Source: Albugo candida
Lineage: Eukaryota > Oomycota > Peronosporomycetes > Albuginales > Albuginaceae
Direction of reading: 5' to 3'
Assembly (NCBI GenBank): GCA_905220665.1
Contig: CAJNAR010000145.1
Location: 1-64,000, forward strand
Length of the DNA: 64,000 nt
In this document: one piece after another, positions 25,226 to 36,880 of the stretch
Numbering within the stretch: position 1 is the first letter of the stretch
How the letters are laid out: every line of letters starts with the position of its first letter
Translations under genes and position numbers: made by a program
The notes under the pieces: model-generated
What the model saw: the letters and a program-made list of their open reading frames with translations, nothing else
The model's database searches: none
What the model was told of the DNA's origin: nothing

Positions 25226-25696
25226 TTATCTGAAATTAGGCTGCCAGTATTTGAAAAACGCCACGCGAACATTGAGATAGCGAAGCGACAAACTCGGGTT
25301 GGCGATATTGGAGAGGAAATTAAACTCAATTCCAAAAATGCTCTTCTCATAATCTGACCAAAAAAGCTGGTCATAGTAGAAACATAAATCACGCTTGTGA
25401 TCGGGCTTGTTCAGTTCTGCAGAAATATGGAGAAAATGATTCGCGATGCAATTGATCATCCAAGAACTATCAACGATTTGCTGCTCGCTTATATGGGTCG
25501 AATGATAAAGTGTTGATGATCCATCGAGTATTCGCTGCTCATGATTTGAAATAAGATGCTTCGTTTGCGGAACCATGGAGTCGAGATATTGGTAGGAAAG
25601 GTTCATCGAAACGTGACCCGATCTATAAAAAAATAGCGTCGTGATAAATGTTTTGCCGGAACTAGTTCTTGGTTTGACAAGATCAACGAAACTCAC
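25226..25696 (-). CDS. Unidentified ORF, probably a gene fragment
   Basis: A 156-codon open frame begins at GTG. The first in-frame ATG is about 30 codons in (MNLSYQYLDSM). Composition looks protein-like, rich in Leu, Ser, Tyr and His, with a stretch NKPDHKRDLCFYYDQLFW that looks like folded globular sequence. An SSGKTFI segment near the start superficially recalls a P-loop but lacks the GxxxxGK[ST] pattern. There is no signal peptide and no CX2CX5G motif. It could be a piece of a host gene carried to the subtelomere, or part of an unknown transposon. Confidence 0.3.
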   Translation of the reverse strand: MSFVDLVKPRTSSGKTFITTLFFYRSGHVSMNLSYQYLDSMVPQTKHLISNHEQRILDGSSTLYHSTHISEQQIVDSSWMINCIANHFLHISAELNKPDHKRDLCFYYDQLFWSDYEKSIFGIEFNFLSNIANPSLSLRYLNVRVAFFKYWQPNFR

Positions 25697-26160
25697 GCCA
25701 TTATTAAATTAATAGTAATGTGTACTGCATCCCGCTGTTTACACACATGATCATTGGGTCCCATATTACACTGCAGCGGATGAAATTGGATTTCGGAACA
25801 CGGCTGTCGCTTATTGCCAGCAAATGTGCTACTCTCGTTGTCGCGCTCAGAGGTAGTCATCAAATGTTGGTCCTAATGATTTTGTGATAAATGAAAAGGG
25901 GTTCTTTGTGGTCATATCGACGAGCTCTCTTGAAACATACTTTCACACCGGAAGGTGTAGCAAATTCTACATTTCTGATTCAAGATGGAGACAAAACATT
26001 GATTTCTGGTCCGATTTAGTGAGATTACTACGGGATTCTTGATTATTTTAACGTGGACCAACATCTCACCACTCATGGTTCATGGTGAATATTAATGCAA
26101 TTTTTCTACCACGTCCTGTCACAACACCCTATTTGCTGTATTCAAAAATTCAAGTTTCAC
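25697..26160. other. Spacer, nothing recognised
   Basis: AT-rich with no supported feature. Confidence 0.3.
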
Positions 26161-26206
26161 TATTTTAACCGAATGGAATTGTTTTTTTTCTCATTCCATA
26201 CAAAAA

Positions 26207-27110
26207 ATGCAAGTCAAAATGCTTGTCAATGACCACAGTAGTGTTATTCTCCCAACAACTCAAAATCGTAGTGCGGTTGTGATGGCAATACTTCATTCGA
26301 TTTTTTTTGATTGTACAACATTTGAGGAACTCATCGAACGACGTATTACGGTCTCTATTTGGTTTCTTCATATTTTCATTCAAGATGCACCCGTGTATAT
26401 TCACATTATATATGCGCCTGACTGTGCCGAGAGAAGCGTGATCTTCTAGGCGCTGCTGCTCTCCGACACTTTGAAGCCGACCGCGGCACATCTCTTATTT
26501 TTTTTGGTGATTTCACCGCACCACTCGATCATTTATCCGTACTTCGAGTGTAAAAAGTAGACATGGCCCAAAGTCGACGAGCGTGCGTGGAATGGTTTTC
26601 GCATTGGATGTTGTAGACAATTGGCGAATCAAACACCCGAGTGAAGAGATATTTTTAGGACCATTAACGTGCAAGATTCAATTATATTGCATCTGCATGT
26701 CGAAAGAGCTATTCAATATGGTATACAAAACGGCGAATAATTCCGTCCACGTCATGCCGGAGATCATCTGGCAGAAAAGAAAGTATCTTTTGCAAATCGA
26801 AAGAAGACGTCTTTGTCTTTTTTTCTGGATGAAGGGCAATTTTCAGCTGTTTGTAGATTACCCTGAGAAATCATTCCTTGAGACCTTGGCTGTGCACAGT
26901 TTTCACGCAATTCAAAAAGTTTCTATAGTCCATCATGAAAGTGTTCTTTTTTGCATAAAATATTGCTATTCATTCCTTCATGAAAGCTATCCATTCCTCA
27001 TCTATTGGAAACTATGCTTTGCATTCTTTCACTATGTTTTTTTTTCAATATGCCCTTCACATAAGAGAATTTGGGAAGCTGGCAGTGTTCTGGAATTCCT
27101 GAATTAGCGC
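26207..27110 (+). mobile_element. LINE remnant: endonuclease domain
   Basis: The ORF 26207-26449 and the following frame carry an APE-type endonuclease pattern: VYIHIIYAPDCAERSVIF, then in a shifted frame LIFFGDFTAPLDHL (the usual GDFN step), then DVVDNWRIKHPSE (the usual D-x-WR-x-x-HP step) at about 26600-26650, followed by ICMSKELF (position of RLDYI..S). This is the N-terminal part of a non-LTR retrotransposon ORF2. The long frame to 27107 is open but its second half shows no reverse-transcriptase motif, so the element is truncated or decayed after the endonuclease. It is on the opposite strand to the other LINE copies here. Confidence 0.6.
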
Positions 27111-27769
27111 CAGCTCTTGATCTGCGACAAAAACCTTCGGCGTAGCATCGTCTATATAGGTCTATCGAAAGCAGGTTAATGCTGAAGGGTATGAGGATTG
27201 ACTCTCGTTTGTCATGAAAACAAATTTAACGTAAACGATTATACATTGACCAGCACCCAAGGAGATGCAACAACGGGAGATTCTAAGCATTCGTCTTGTA
27301 TGGGGCATCAACCGAAAAATTCCATTGTGACTCCAGTCATTTCTTCAGACCTTGGATGAGCAAAATACAGGCGCAAACTTTTACCAAGACGTACGAATCG
27401 AACGATGAGTAGCGCAGATAAACTAAAGCGCAAGGAGTAACGTCCTATTCACGCTGCAAAGGTTATTTTGAGTGAGTAGTACAAGGGCGAGGACTGCCTG
27501 TGTGGACTCCTACAGCTGGATCTGAAGCTATTCACCGCGCTTCTTTCTCGCTTTGTCCCACAAGAAGCGGAAAAATAATGACTCAGCTCCCGCACCTAAC
27601 TTTACCTAACCGTAAGTTCTGCGCTAAGGCGCCCGACCGCACCCTCTTACGGCTAACGGAGTCTCGGCATGTTACGCAGCACTTCCGCATTAATTTCCTC
27701 GCCGCAGGAATATGCAGTCAGCCAATGGTTGATGAGAATTTGAATGGGACGTAGAAAGTGGAGTGGCCG
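27111..27769. other. Spacer, nothing recognised
   Basis: No feature can be supported. A plus-strand ORF at 27500-27754 has no recognisable relative. Confidence 0.3.
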
Positions 27770-28140
27770 TCAACTAACTTGTCAAAATGTCAAGGTCAAT
27801 TTGCAACACGCCAATGAGACCGATATCTGCGAACAGCGTATTATGCTTGCCATTCAATCAACCCCTTGCGATACACATCCATGTATCGCTGGGAAATTCT
27901 TGCATATCGCTGTACTTGCTTCAATAGGATGGAATCAAGTGCTCTTGGCACTGTATCACGCAAGCCAACCCATGTATAATCGCAGTTGCTCCGTGCGAAG
28001 TGCCTTGCAGCTCTCCACAAGTTATCGATAGATTTTAGCTGGCAGTAAAAATTTGGGGAGAAGATCTCCAGGTATCCGGCCGCAAGGAAAATCTCTTCGA
28101 TCATGCCCCGCTGCGGAACAAAGTCCGGTTGGTTCGCCAT
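27770..28140 (-). pseudogene. DDE transposase C-terminal fragment, copy 3
   Basis: The minus-strand frame 28140-27841 reads RGMIEEIFLAAGYLEIFSP, then NLWRAARHFARSNCDYTW, VPRALDS and RYMDVYRKG. It aligns block for block with 3304-3549 of copy 1. The last Glu of the catalytic triad, in the usual NFIE step, is changed (SIDN). A stop is followed by YAVRRYRSHWRV, matching the C-terminus of copy 1. The N-terminal two thirds and the terminal repeats are missing. A LINE 3' end lies only about 55 bp away (28196), so LINE insertion may have removed the rest. Confidence 0.75.
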
Positions 28141-28195
28141 GGCCTTCTTGCACTACAATATATGCTTTTAACCTCGCATATGTTCTAGCAAATCA

Positions 28196-30140
28196 GTTAA
28201 AGGTGTCTTTGTTACTATAACTAGACGGACTGAATTCGCTAGTTGCTTACGCTATCTTGAATCCTCAAATACACACATACGTAACGTTTCGTGAAAATAG
28301 CTTTGACGGATAATATTATGTCTTCTAGTTGTTTGTTCTGTAATGCAGCAATCTTGAAACCATCACAACACGAGACTGTCTCCAGTGTGCAATGGATAGA
28401 GGAGTTGCAAAATCGTTTGCAAGTTGGTATACGCCACACTAGGCTGAACAGAGCCATCCAGCTTGGACTATCCGAGTTGCAATTGCCTTTCTACTTGTCT
28501 GTACCGTTCCCGAAGGAATGAATTCGGCTTCTGATAAATCATCGAATTATCCCAGCGTTGTGAGTTGACCGACACCTTTGTAAGCCGAATGCTTGATCGT
28601 AATACTGCCTTCCAAAGTACCGAGCGTGATTAATCAACGTGCTGTAGATCATGTAGATCACAGAAGTGCTGGAACTTCCGGAGTTGCTGATCGGATAAAA
28701 ACAAAAGACGCTTCCGAGCGGTCCGGACGAAGTGAACGTCACCGCTTGAAATGCAATCTAAAAATCGTATTCAATTTGTTGATGGTCCTTCCAATAAGGC
28801 CGAAGTGCTGGCACAATCGCATAGGCGATATCCATATAACGAGGCCCGAAAGGAAGAAATTGAGCGCAAGTTGGTCTCAGATGCATTCATAATTGTGCTG
28901 GGTGATCGCACTCTAATAAGAGTTGTTGATCGGGTTCCACTGCGCCACACGAAGACTACTTGCACAATATAATGTCGAGCGGAATCTTTTTTAGAACCAG
29001 AACGAGATCGAAGTGAGAACATTCGAAAGGCTAGTTCGATCTTTAAAAGTGGGTAAGGCACGATATGCCGTGGTGTAGCCCTAGATATTTTAACACTTTC
29101 TGAATCCAATATGTCCGATCTCTCCCGTGATGCCAAAGCCTGAAACAGACGGGAAATAAAGTTTCCTCTTTTTTCTTTTTACTATCACATAAATCGAACT
29201 AGCACTTGTGTTTGGCTAGATCCAAGTGATGAAACCAGTCTTCGAGTGGATACATTTTAGTATCTGAGTGCCTCTATTGTAAAGTCGACTCAGCACCTTT
29301 TCTTCAGTCATATCCGATGTGTTCGGTTCTTCGCCGTTGTAATAAATGTCGACGAAAGCATCATCCATTGCCCATGTGTCACTTTCTTGCCAAACGTCTT
29401 GAAGACTTCGAATCTCGAAAGCTGTAGCAAAAGACCTTCGAAATGTTTGATGTGGTTTGTTTACCATGGCAAGATTGTACCAAACGTTTTTGGGTACTAG
29501 CATTACAAGGAGCACCTCCATATTATAATTCTTCGTCGCAGTCATTCCACATCAGTTGTGCCATGTAGTACTTAAGGCGTTGTAGAGCATTCAAATCTGC
29601 AGCTGTAACGCTTCCATACATCTAATACAACATTGGATATGCGTGCTTTCATCAAGAAGATGTACTCAGGTTGAAAAAGGTTGAATAGTAGCTTAATTCG
29701 ATCTACTAAAAAGGACCTTGTGTTCAATCATATTGTTGGCGGAGATATACGGAGTCTTTGATGATCAGTTCAACGTGATTCAAAGCTTTTGTTCTGTTCT
29801 GATCAAGCACGCAAATCCATTTCGCATCGATTGACAGTGTCGATTAGTCTCGACTAGTGTGTCCACGTGCATCGTACAATGCCACAGACGTGTAAAAGCA
29901 TCGTCTGCGCAATCAATAGTCGACCACGTACACTTCGTGCGCGTCGAACAAATACACCAAAACCATCATAGAGACGCATTTGAACAATTGTAACAACTAC
30001 CGAATGAACTCTGTCGGTCAGAACGGAATGCCCAAGTACTTCACCGAATTTTGTGGGCCGAAGATAGACAAATAACTCTATATGCATCATGTACGTTACC
30101 GGCGTTCGGCCCCATTCACCACTGCAGAAGTTCAACAAGA
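28196..30140 (-). mobile_element. LINE remnant, 3' half (L1 copy)
   Basis: The 3' end at 28196 matches those of the copies at 50330 and 61028 (plus strand GTT-AAGG-GTC, then a shared AT-rich tail). Coding remnants on the minus strand match the element at 61028-63481. These are GHSVLTDRVHSVV and MRLYDGFGVFVRRARSVRGRLLIAQTM (30138-29854, the region after the reverse-transcriptase core), SFATAFEIRSLQD with SRLYNRGTQILK (29545-29216), and the decayed C-terminal knuckle and IYMIYSTL...ARYFGRQYYDQ stretch (29136-28539). Several stops and frame changes are present. The reverse-transcriptase catalytic core itself is missing, which fits 5' truncation. Confidence 0.65.
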
Positions 30141-31327
30141 ATTACTTTTTCTGTAAACAATCGGAATATGGGATCAAACAACATTTATAATGCCGAAACG
30201 TATCAATTGTCGCCATCCGACAAGTCGCTTCTTCACTATCTACCTTCATCAATCACTCTATCTAGACGTTACCGGGAATATTTGTATACAGCCGAGACCA
30301 CAAGTCGTACTTGCCATACCAAAAACGAGGAAGCCGCGATCATTTTTTAGTTCTTGTGCTTCATCCCATCATACAATACGATCAGAAAGTAGCCATCTCT
30401 CATGATCTTACATAGAGTAAGTAATGTCTATAAAGTTTGAATATTACATAGCCAGAGTGCACTTAGACGCGCAAGAATTGTCGTCGAATTTGTATGGGCC
30501 CATAAATAGAGTCTAACTGTCAACTCCAATTATTGACACACTATTCAAAAACTCGGTATCGATCCGATCAATCCATTTAATACCATCGACAGATTGAAAC
30601 TCATCGGCGGACTCGCCTATTTTCTTTTCTTCATACCACGTCCATCTAATCATTCCTTTTTCCTGCCGACACCACTCTCCAGCTAATACTAGAACCCGTA
30701 AAATAGCAGCTTTTCAGATTCTGAAGGCACACTACAAGTTGCTTCACTAATGTTCCTTCTTCTACTCATCATCCATCTTGAAGTTGCTCTCCATGACCTA
30801 CACACTTCGTTTGATGCAACTAAGGAGCAGAGAATGCAGCTATCTATGCCGATTTTATTCATTCTCAGGTGAGCACCCTTCATAACGTTTCCGTCAATGC
30901 TCCAACAGTATTTAACAGATAGAACCTTCGACTAACTGAAGCAGAAACTTATGGAGCCCAGATTTACAGATGTACGGCACTGTGGGTAATCGCATTAAAA
31001 AAAAAGAACTCGATTTTTGCAACCATAGAGAAATAGTGCAACGGAATGGAAAGAGGAGTTGGCGTTCTTTATATGATAGAAGCTATGAATTTATACTCGG
31101 CTTTTTTTGCCGATATATGATCCGTCATTACAACATGTACATTATAAAGATCATAATATACAAACGTGAAGCTCGGGCATTGACAGAACGAGTCCGTAGA
31201 AAGCTCGAATGTTCCTTTCCATGATTGCCAGCTCGGCCGCCTTCTCCGTATCTATTAGCAAAGAATATCGAACCAAGAGCTATAAACAAAGTTGTAGACT
31301 TATTCTTCAGTATCTAATCGCAGCCTG
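30141..31327. other. Spacer, nothing recognised
   Basis: Short ORFs only, with no supported feature. Confidence 0.3.
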
Positions 31328-31657
31328 TTGGACCTCTTTGGGAACAATTTGGGCCGTCCAGAACTAATGCAAGCGCAAACTACGGCGGTTCGCAACTCTG
31401 ATCCTTCCCCACCAGCGTGTCTACCAGAAGTCCTTGGAAGAGACTTCCGATCAGCACACCTTATTGTCATGACCTACTTAGATCTCTGGTTTTCACCTGC
31501 TTCACAGGAGCAGGTGGAACTTCACCAATGCTCCGATAAAAATCTGTGCTCGGAGGACTGCAAAAAAGTGAATCAAATTGTTGTCTTACCTCTAGTAATG
31601 CGCTCAACTGTGCTCCGCCTATGTCGAATCTTGCATGTACCTTACGATATTGATTGA
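31328..31657 (+). CDS. ORF with weak Ty3/gypsy integrase resemblance
   Basis: This 109-codon frame starts with a non-ATG codon. Its C-terminal part, QIVVLPLVMRSTVLRLC, looks like the conserved step just before the HHCC zinc finger of Ty3/gypsy integrases, where the consensus is a VVP-x2-LR-x2-V/I-L pattern. The His that usually follows is Arg here, and no catalytic core follows. It may be a small gypsy remnant or chance. The rest of the frame is not recognised. Confidence 0.25.
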   Translation: MDLFGNNLGRPELMQAQTTAVRNSDPSPPACLPEVLGRDFRSAHLIVMTYLDLWFSPASQEQVELHQCSDKNLCSEDCKKVNQIVVLPLVMRSTVLRLCRILHVPYDID

Positions 31658-32869
31658 AGATAATTATGTCTATGTACGCTGCCTTTGATTCTTTTTTTCT
31701 TCTTCGACCTGATTATAGCACGCATTATTAATATAGCAAGTTTTAAAATTTCACCACCATTTTTCTATGCATCGCTACTGTAAAATCTGGAGTGGGTAGA
31801 GCGTTGACTCAGTAGGCTTGTTTTATATGAAATATCATTTTTTTCTCTCGTTTGCTTTCATGTGAATCAATGATATCGATATGTTCCCAATAGATGAATA
31901 ACGATACAGTCGATATAAGATGCTACGGTTTACAATAATGATAGCCTTGGTTACCTAACTCGGTGTGAAATATTCAAAGTCTACTCAATGATGCTGTCGT
32001 TCAATATCTTGTATCCGGAAGCTTTATTTCAATCAAGCTCCATATGAATACCTCCTCGGCATCAAACAAACCCCACGTTGAGGTTCGTTGCTAGGTCAAT
32101 TTCGCGTCATGCTGTAAGAAGTTTAGCCACTGATATAGCCTTCAGTACGTGTCGACTGTATTTTTGATATAAAGCAATTTTCATGTCACTTTATGCTTAA
32201 GGGTAAACGAAGTCAAGCGATATCTACGCTCCTTGCTCGCTTATTATTTCTTTTCTTAGTCACTTTAAGTATAACAGATTTTGTTCCAGCAATGCCATGT
32301 TTAAACCATCGTTTGAGTTCATTTTGGTGATTCTGGAGGTGCCTTTCGGCTTCAAATGTGACATATCGTATCTGAAAAGTTTGATTTGAATTCTCCCTTG
32401 AAACCTGTAAAGAATAAATCGAATGAACACATCTACTTAAACCTTTAAGAGATATTATTGCAGGTAAAATGAATGTGGAATCCTTCCCGTAGCCAAAGTT
32501 CAGTGAGATGAAGACAGAAAGGGATTCTGTATTGCACACATTGACGTATTGCGTACTGTATAAACCAAATCAAACATTAGTGCAAAGTATGCGGCCACGT
32601 CTATCGATTATGATAGAGGACACTAAAACCCCTATCTATTCAATTGCACCGAAGAATAACGTTTTTCACAAGTTTTTGAAGTATACTGATTTGATAGAGA
32701 ACCAATAGGCACAATAATTTAGTGATTCAGTATCGAGAAGGTGCTACAACATCAACGAAAAAAATTCAAGTATTTGCCTACATACCGGGACACTCCACTA
32801 AACAATGGATTTCTTTTAAATTTGAAAAATAAGGTCCAAGAATCCGTATATCGAATGCAAATATGATAG
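31658..32869. other. Spacer, nothing recognised
   Basis: AT-rich with only short ORFs. It may hold the decayed 5' part of the copia element that follows, but no gag or protease motif was found. Confidence 0.3.
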
Positions 32870-35030
32870 CATGGAAGATTGTCTGCAGCAGGGCTTGTCT
32901 GTGTACAGTACATCAGAAATCTCATGTTGTTCTTCTTTCGTAGATAAGACCAGTTGGATTATGCTCGAAACGTTTTCCGAATTCGACACTTCCTTCTCTA
33001 TTTTTGGTTTTAAGACTTTACAAAAAAAAAAGCGAAGCGGCAAAAGCCGGATGGCAGATCATTTCATTGCCTTATGGCACGAGTAGCGAATTATGACCAT
33101 GATTGTATGTCCAACTTGATATTAGTATAATAAGACACCATGATGACGTTGAAACACACGAGCGATCTTTATAGACGTTTCTTCGACCCATTAAATGAGT
33201 CTCGAGGATAGGAATTGACAGAAGGTTTGTACAAGGCAACTTTGCTGCCGGTAAGGGAATCTATGATGATGATTTGGCGGTAATCTGAGTTCCACACAGC
33301 AAAGTATTGGAGGGATCCGCAGTAATCATGCTGAACGGTGCTCCTTCAGGTGCAACCGACCTTCACGGAAAACATTGAGTCAAAATTGCTGCAATGCAGA
33401 AAAGAGAACAGCTAAAGCTGAAGAAGCTTTGTGCAGCGTCGGAAGCCCTAGTGCCTTTCTTGATGCGCAGTTTCCCAATGAATAGGCTCTCTTCGGTCTC
33501 AGAATTTGAGATGTAAAGGAGTTTCTAGAATCGAAAATTTTGTCGGGAATTATCAAAGCAGATATGACAAAGTTCAACGAAAATTAAACTTGTACTACTC
33601 CGAACTCACACCATGACAGTAACGATCTATAACAAGTGGGTAGTGTATCAATTAGAAGAATGACAAATTTTAATCCAAACGTTGATTATGCAAGGCTTGT
33701 TGTACTTGGCAACCGATATAGCTCATGTGCCGAATACATTGAGACGTACTTTACTGAAGAAGTTTTTCATTCAATTCGGGTGTTTCTAGGAATATCCTAT
33801 GATGACGGCTACCATATGAAACAATAAGTGTGCATAAGTAAATATGTTATGGAATTCAGGAAGAAGATCTACCCTAATGAAAACCTAAACGGATATGAAC
33901 TCAATACAACCACGTTTGCTTCCTGAACCGAAATTCATATGTTTGCATCAAACAGTCTCCAATTCGTACAACGTGAACTAAAGTTTATGATACATATGCC
34001 ATTAAAGTCATTGCTGCAAGACGGACTCGCTAATTTTTACTCGGAGATCGGAACAAACTCCATAAAACCTGTCTTTTATGCCAATGACATGTTAAAAAGA
34101 AAAAGAAGCTGGGACGTGAAGAACAACTAATGCACGCGAATCAGAAAATCACACTAAGGACAGTTGATCAAGTCAGAGACATACTTGGCATGGTAGTCTG
34201 ATTTAGTTCAATCAAGAGAGGGGTGGAAAACTTTGAGTCAGCATGTATTCGAAAAATATCGACAAGTAAAATTAATTTGACTCGAACTAGTCTATATGGA
34301 TCGTTTTTGTTTCCGTCATAGACTAAAAGTGAGAACAAAGACCCTTGTGTCAACAAAGAACCTTCTTGATCGTTGGTTGACTCATTGTTGTAGGTTGCTA
34401 ATGACATGAAACGGTTATCACATTTTCCTAATGTCGGCAAAGTCGACATCCGAAAATACCCAATGGGTAACAATCGAAGCCAGAAAATTGATTTGTCCGA
34501 TATAGTGCGAAAAGCAACCAGGAAATAGCCTTTTGTTTTTGACCGAGGCTTGACAGTTTGGTGTAAAGAGACGCAAATTGGGCTCTATCCATTGGTCTTT
34601 TCCAGCCATTATCGGTACAATGAATGGATTTGTTCTTATATTCAAGTCAAGAATGGAAAGAGTTGCGGCGTTACACAGCCGAAGCAGAATACGTTGCGCT
34701 TTTTCTAGGGAGTAGTACAGATCAAGATTCTACTGTGCGAGTCGAAATTGCAGGAACACTCGGCTAGAGCTGTGCATGACAGCAACCAGAGCTAACTACT
34801 ACTGCTAAGGATGATGGTTCTGTAAGCCTGAGCGAAAAACGTCGATACGCGTCATCACTTCTTCCGTGAACTAGATTCACCTAGACTGCGAAGTGAGAAA
34901 TGTTCATTCAATGTACCGGATCACCGATTAAAGGACAAAGTCACTTGCGACTAAGCACTTTGAAGGTGCATTGACAGCTCCAACACCTTGGTTTGCAATC
35001 GTGGGGTTGGGGTATTTGCTAGAGATCACT
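32870..35030 (+). mobile_element. Ty1/copia remnant: integrase, reverse transcriptase, RNase H
   Basis: Collinear fragments in changing frames give the copia pol order. The integrase strand is at 32930-33060 (SSFVDKTSW ... FGFKTLQKKKRSGKSR). The reverse-transcriptase entry is at 33655-33790 (YARLVVLGNRY ... YIETYFTE ... SIRVFLGIS). A YVDD-like site is near 34075 (FYANDML, with Asn for the first Asp). Then come QVRDILGMVV near 34165, SLVDSLL near 34370, RNase H AEAEYVALFLGSS near 34680, and NVDTRHHFFRELDS near 34835 (the usual KHIDIRYHFIRE step). The changed catalytic pair and many stops make it inactive. LTRs were not identified. Confidence 0.7.
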
Positions 35031-36804
35031 TCATAAACCTGTGGCCGTGCTGAAGACTCAAATTTGACATCTACAATACTTAGCAATCCGAGACTTTATA
35101 CAATTACTTTTGTTTTTCCTCAAGCTCATCCATCGTCTCCATCAGTATTTTCCAATGGCACCAGAGTTAGTAGGGAGGAGATATTTCTTCATGATCACAA
35201 TTGTGACCGATATGGCCAGCTCTTTTCGAATATAGCAGCAATAATTCTGTGGTATCCTGCGTAAACTTCAGATGGATGTTGCGCACCTGGCGTTGCCCTC
35301 ATAGCGCAAAAAAAATGTATGATTCTTTGAGTTCTGTTCCTTTTGTGAGACAATCTGAACATTTATGCACATATTTCAGAAACAAATATCTCTTAAGCTA
35401 CACAAGCTACGTTGTCTGAAGACTTGGGTCTGTTGATATGACAATCACTCAACATTTTTGCTATACGGAAGCATTTATGTCCTGATAGAGAGCATATATT
35501 GAATACATTTGCACTCAATCTCTACGATGTTAGATTCGCGACAATGAAATATGCGTATGGAAGACTTTTGAATCACAATTTAATATCAGTATTTTTTGGC
35601 TTTTGCTGTATTTTGTATACTTACTGCGATACAACAATATTCTGAAACACTATAAAATTCTTCTTCGCAATCACAGCACTCCCATCAACTAAAAACCTCT
35701 ATGAATGAAATTTGGCTACCTCTCTTTCTCTTTATCTATTTAGTTACGTTACCTGATAAAACGCTGTAAGTGCTGTGCAGAGCACACAACATCTTAAGTT
35801 CACACACCTGTGTTCCGTGACTAAAGTGCGTGGTAACAATAAAACTCCATCCATTATTTATTGAAGATGACATTTGCCAAGTCTCTGCATCCTTAAGTAG
35901 TTCTGAAAATTATCCATTTATATAATATCTGACAATATCTATTGTCCGCCGCAATAGCTACGTTATCCTAATATTCTGTGTTATATGACAGTGTTTGCTT
36001 CTTTGAAATAGTTTTGCCCTCCCGCAAATGAGGTATATCTTACAATATTTGGTCAAGCACACACAAGTCGTCAGCTTCAGTCGCGGCTGACGGCGTTTAT
36101 GTTGCTGCAACACAACTCCTCCTTTCAATGTTCTGGCCTTACTCATCATTAGTTTTCTCGATCAACTATCAAATTATAAGATTTATGCTTTCATATCTAC
36201 CCCCTATACTGTTATATTTTTGTAATACTCTATGCTCACATAATAGGATTGATACTGCCCATTGAGAATGCTACTAATATAGCCGCCCCTAACCAAACAT
36301 AATGCACTAGGAATAATGAGAGTGTGTCGTGTCAGCATAATATTTATAATATGAAGCTTCATTGGGATGTGAAATGTGAATATCTTGTGTTTGTCAGGTT
36401 GTATATTTGCCGAATCATGTGAACATGGCTGTAGCAACGATATTACTTGAGACCGCACATAGATCGGTTGACTTCAGCAATTCTGGAATTAAGTTGGAAC
36501 GAAGAAGTTTAACTCCTACCTTCCTTGAAATTAATGAACGCAGTATGAGATCCCACTACTTATTCGTATTGTGGATAATGAAGACGAGCAGTAGATCACT
36601 TTCAGTCTTAAGGATTCATTTACGAGCACAATGTTCGTTAGATACGTTTCAGCTAGCTCGTACCTGACTTCCCTCCACACAAAAATCAGCCAACCCTGCA
36701 TTGATCGAGAAAGACAATTTCGAGGAATAAAGGATTCATGCATGAAATTGTTGAATTGAACTCTTATTATTATGACACGTGTGCTAGTCACATAAAAACG
36801 TACA
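35031..36804. other. Upstream flank of intact gene C, nothing else recognised
   Basis: AT-rich with short ORFs on both strands (up to 105 codons, 36848-36531 minus) that have no recognisable relatives. The last 200 bp should contain the promoter of gene C. Confidence 0.35.
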
Positions 36805-36814
36805 CTGATTGGTT
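36805..36814 (+). promoter_or_regulatory. CTGATTGGTT box upstream of gene C
   Basis: It is identical to the box before pseudogene A and at nearly the same distance from the start codon (66 versus 62 bp). It contains an inverted CCAAT core. It is probably a promoter element of this gene family, inferred from position and conservation. Confidence 0.4.
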
Positions 36815-36880
36815 CATTAAATGATATCACACGTCCAAAATCAATCACTAATACGAGCTCTCACACCGAGGAAGAAAAAC

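Noticed and set aside
25640..25665. SSGKTFI in the 25226-25696 ORF as an ATP-binding P-loop
   Set aside because: It lacks the GxxxxGK[ST] spacing, and no second nucleotide-binding motif follows.
36821..36880. Upstream ATG as the start of gene C
   Set aside because: It would put 20 polar and charged residues before the signal peptide. The ATG at 36881 gives a normal secretory signal.
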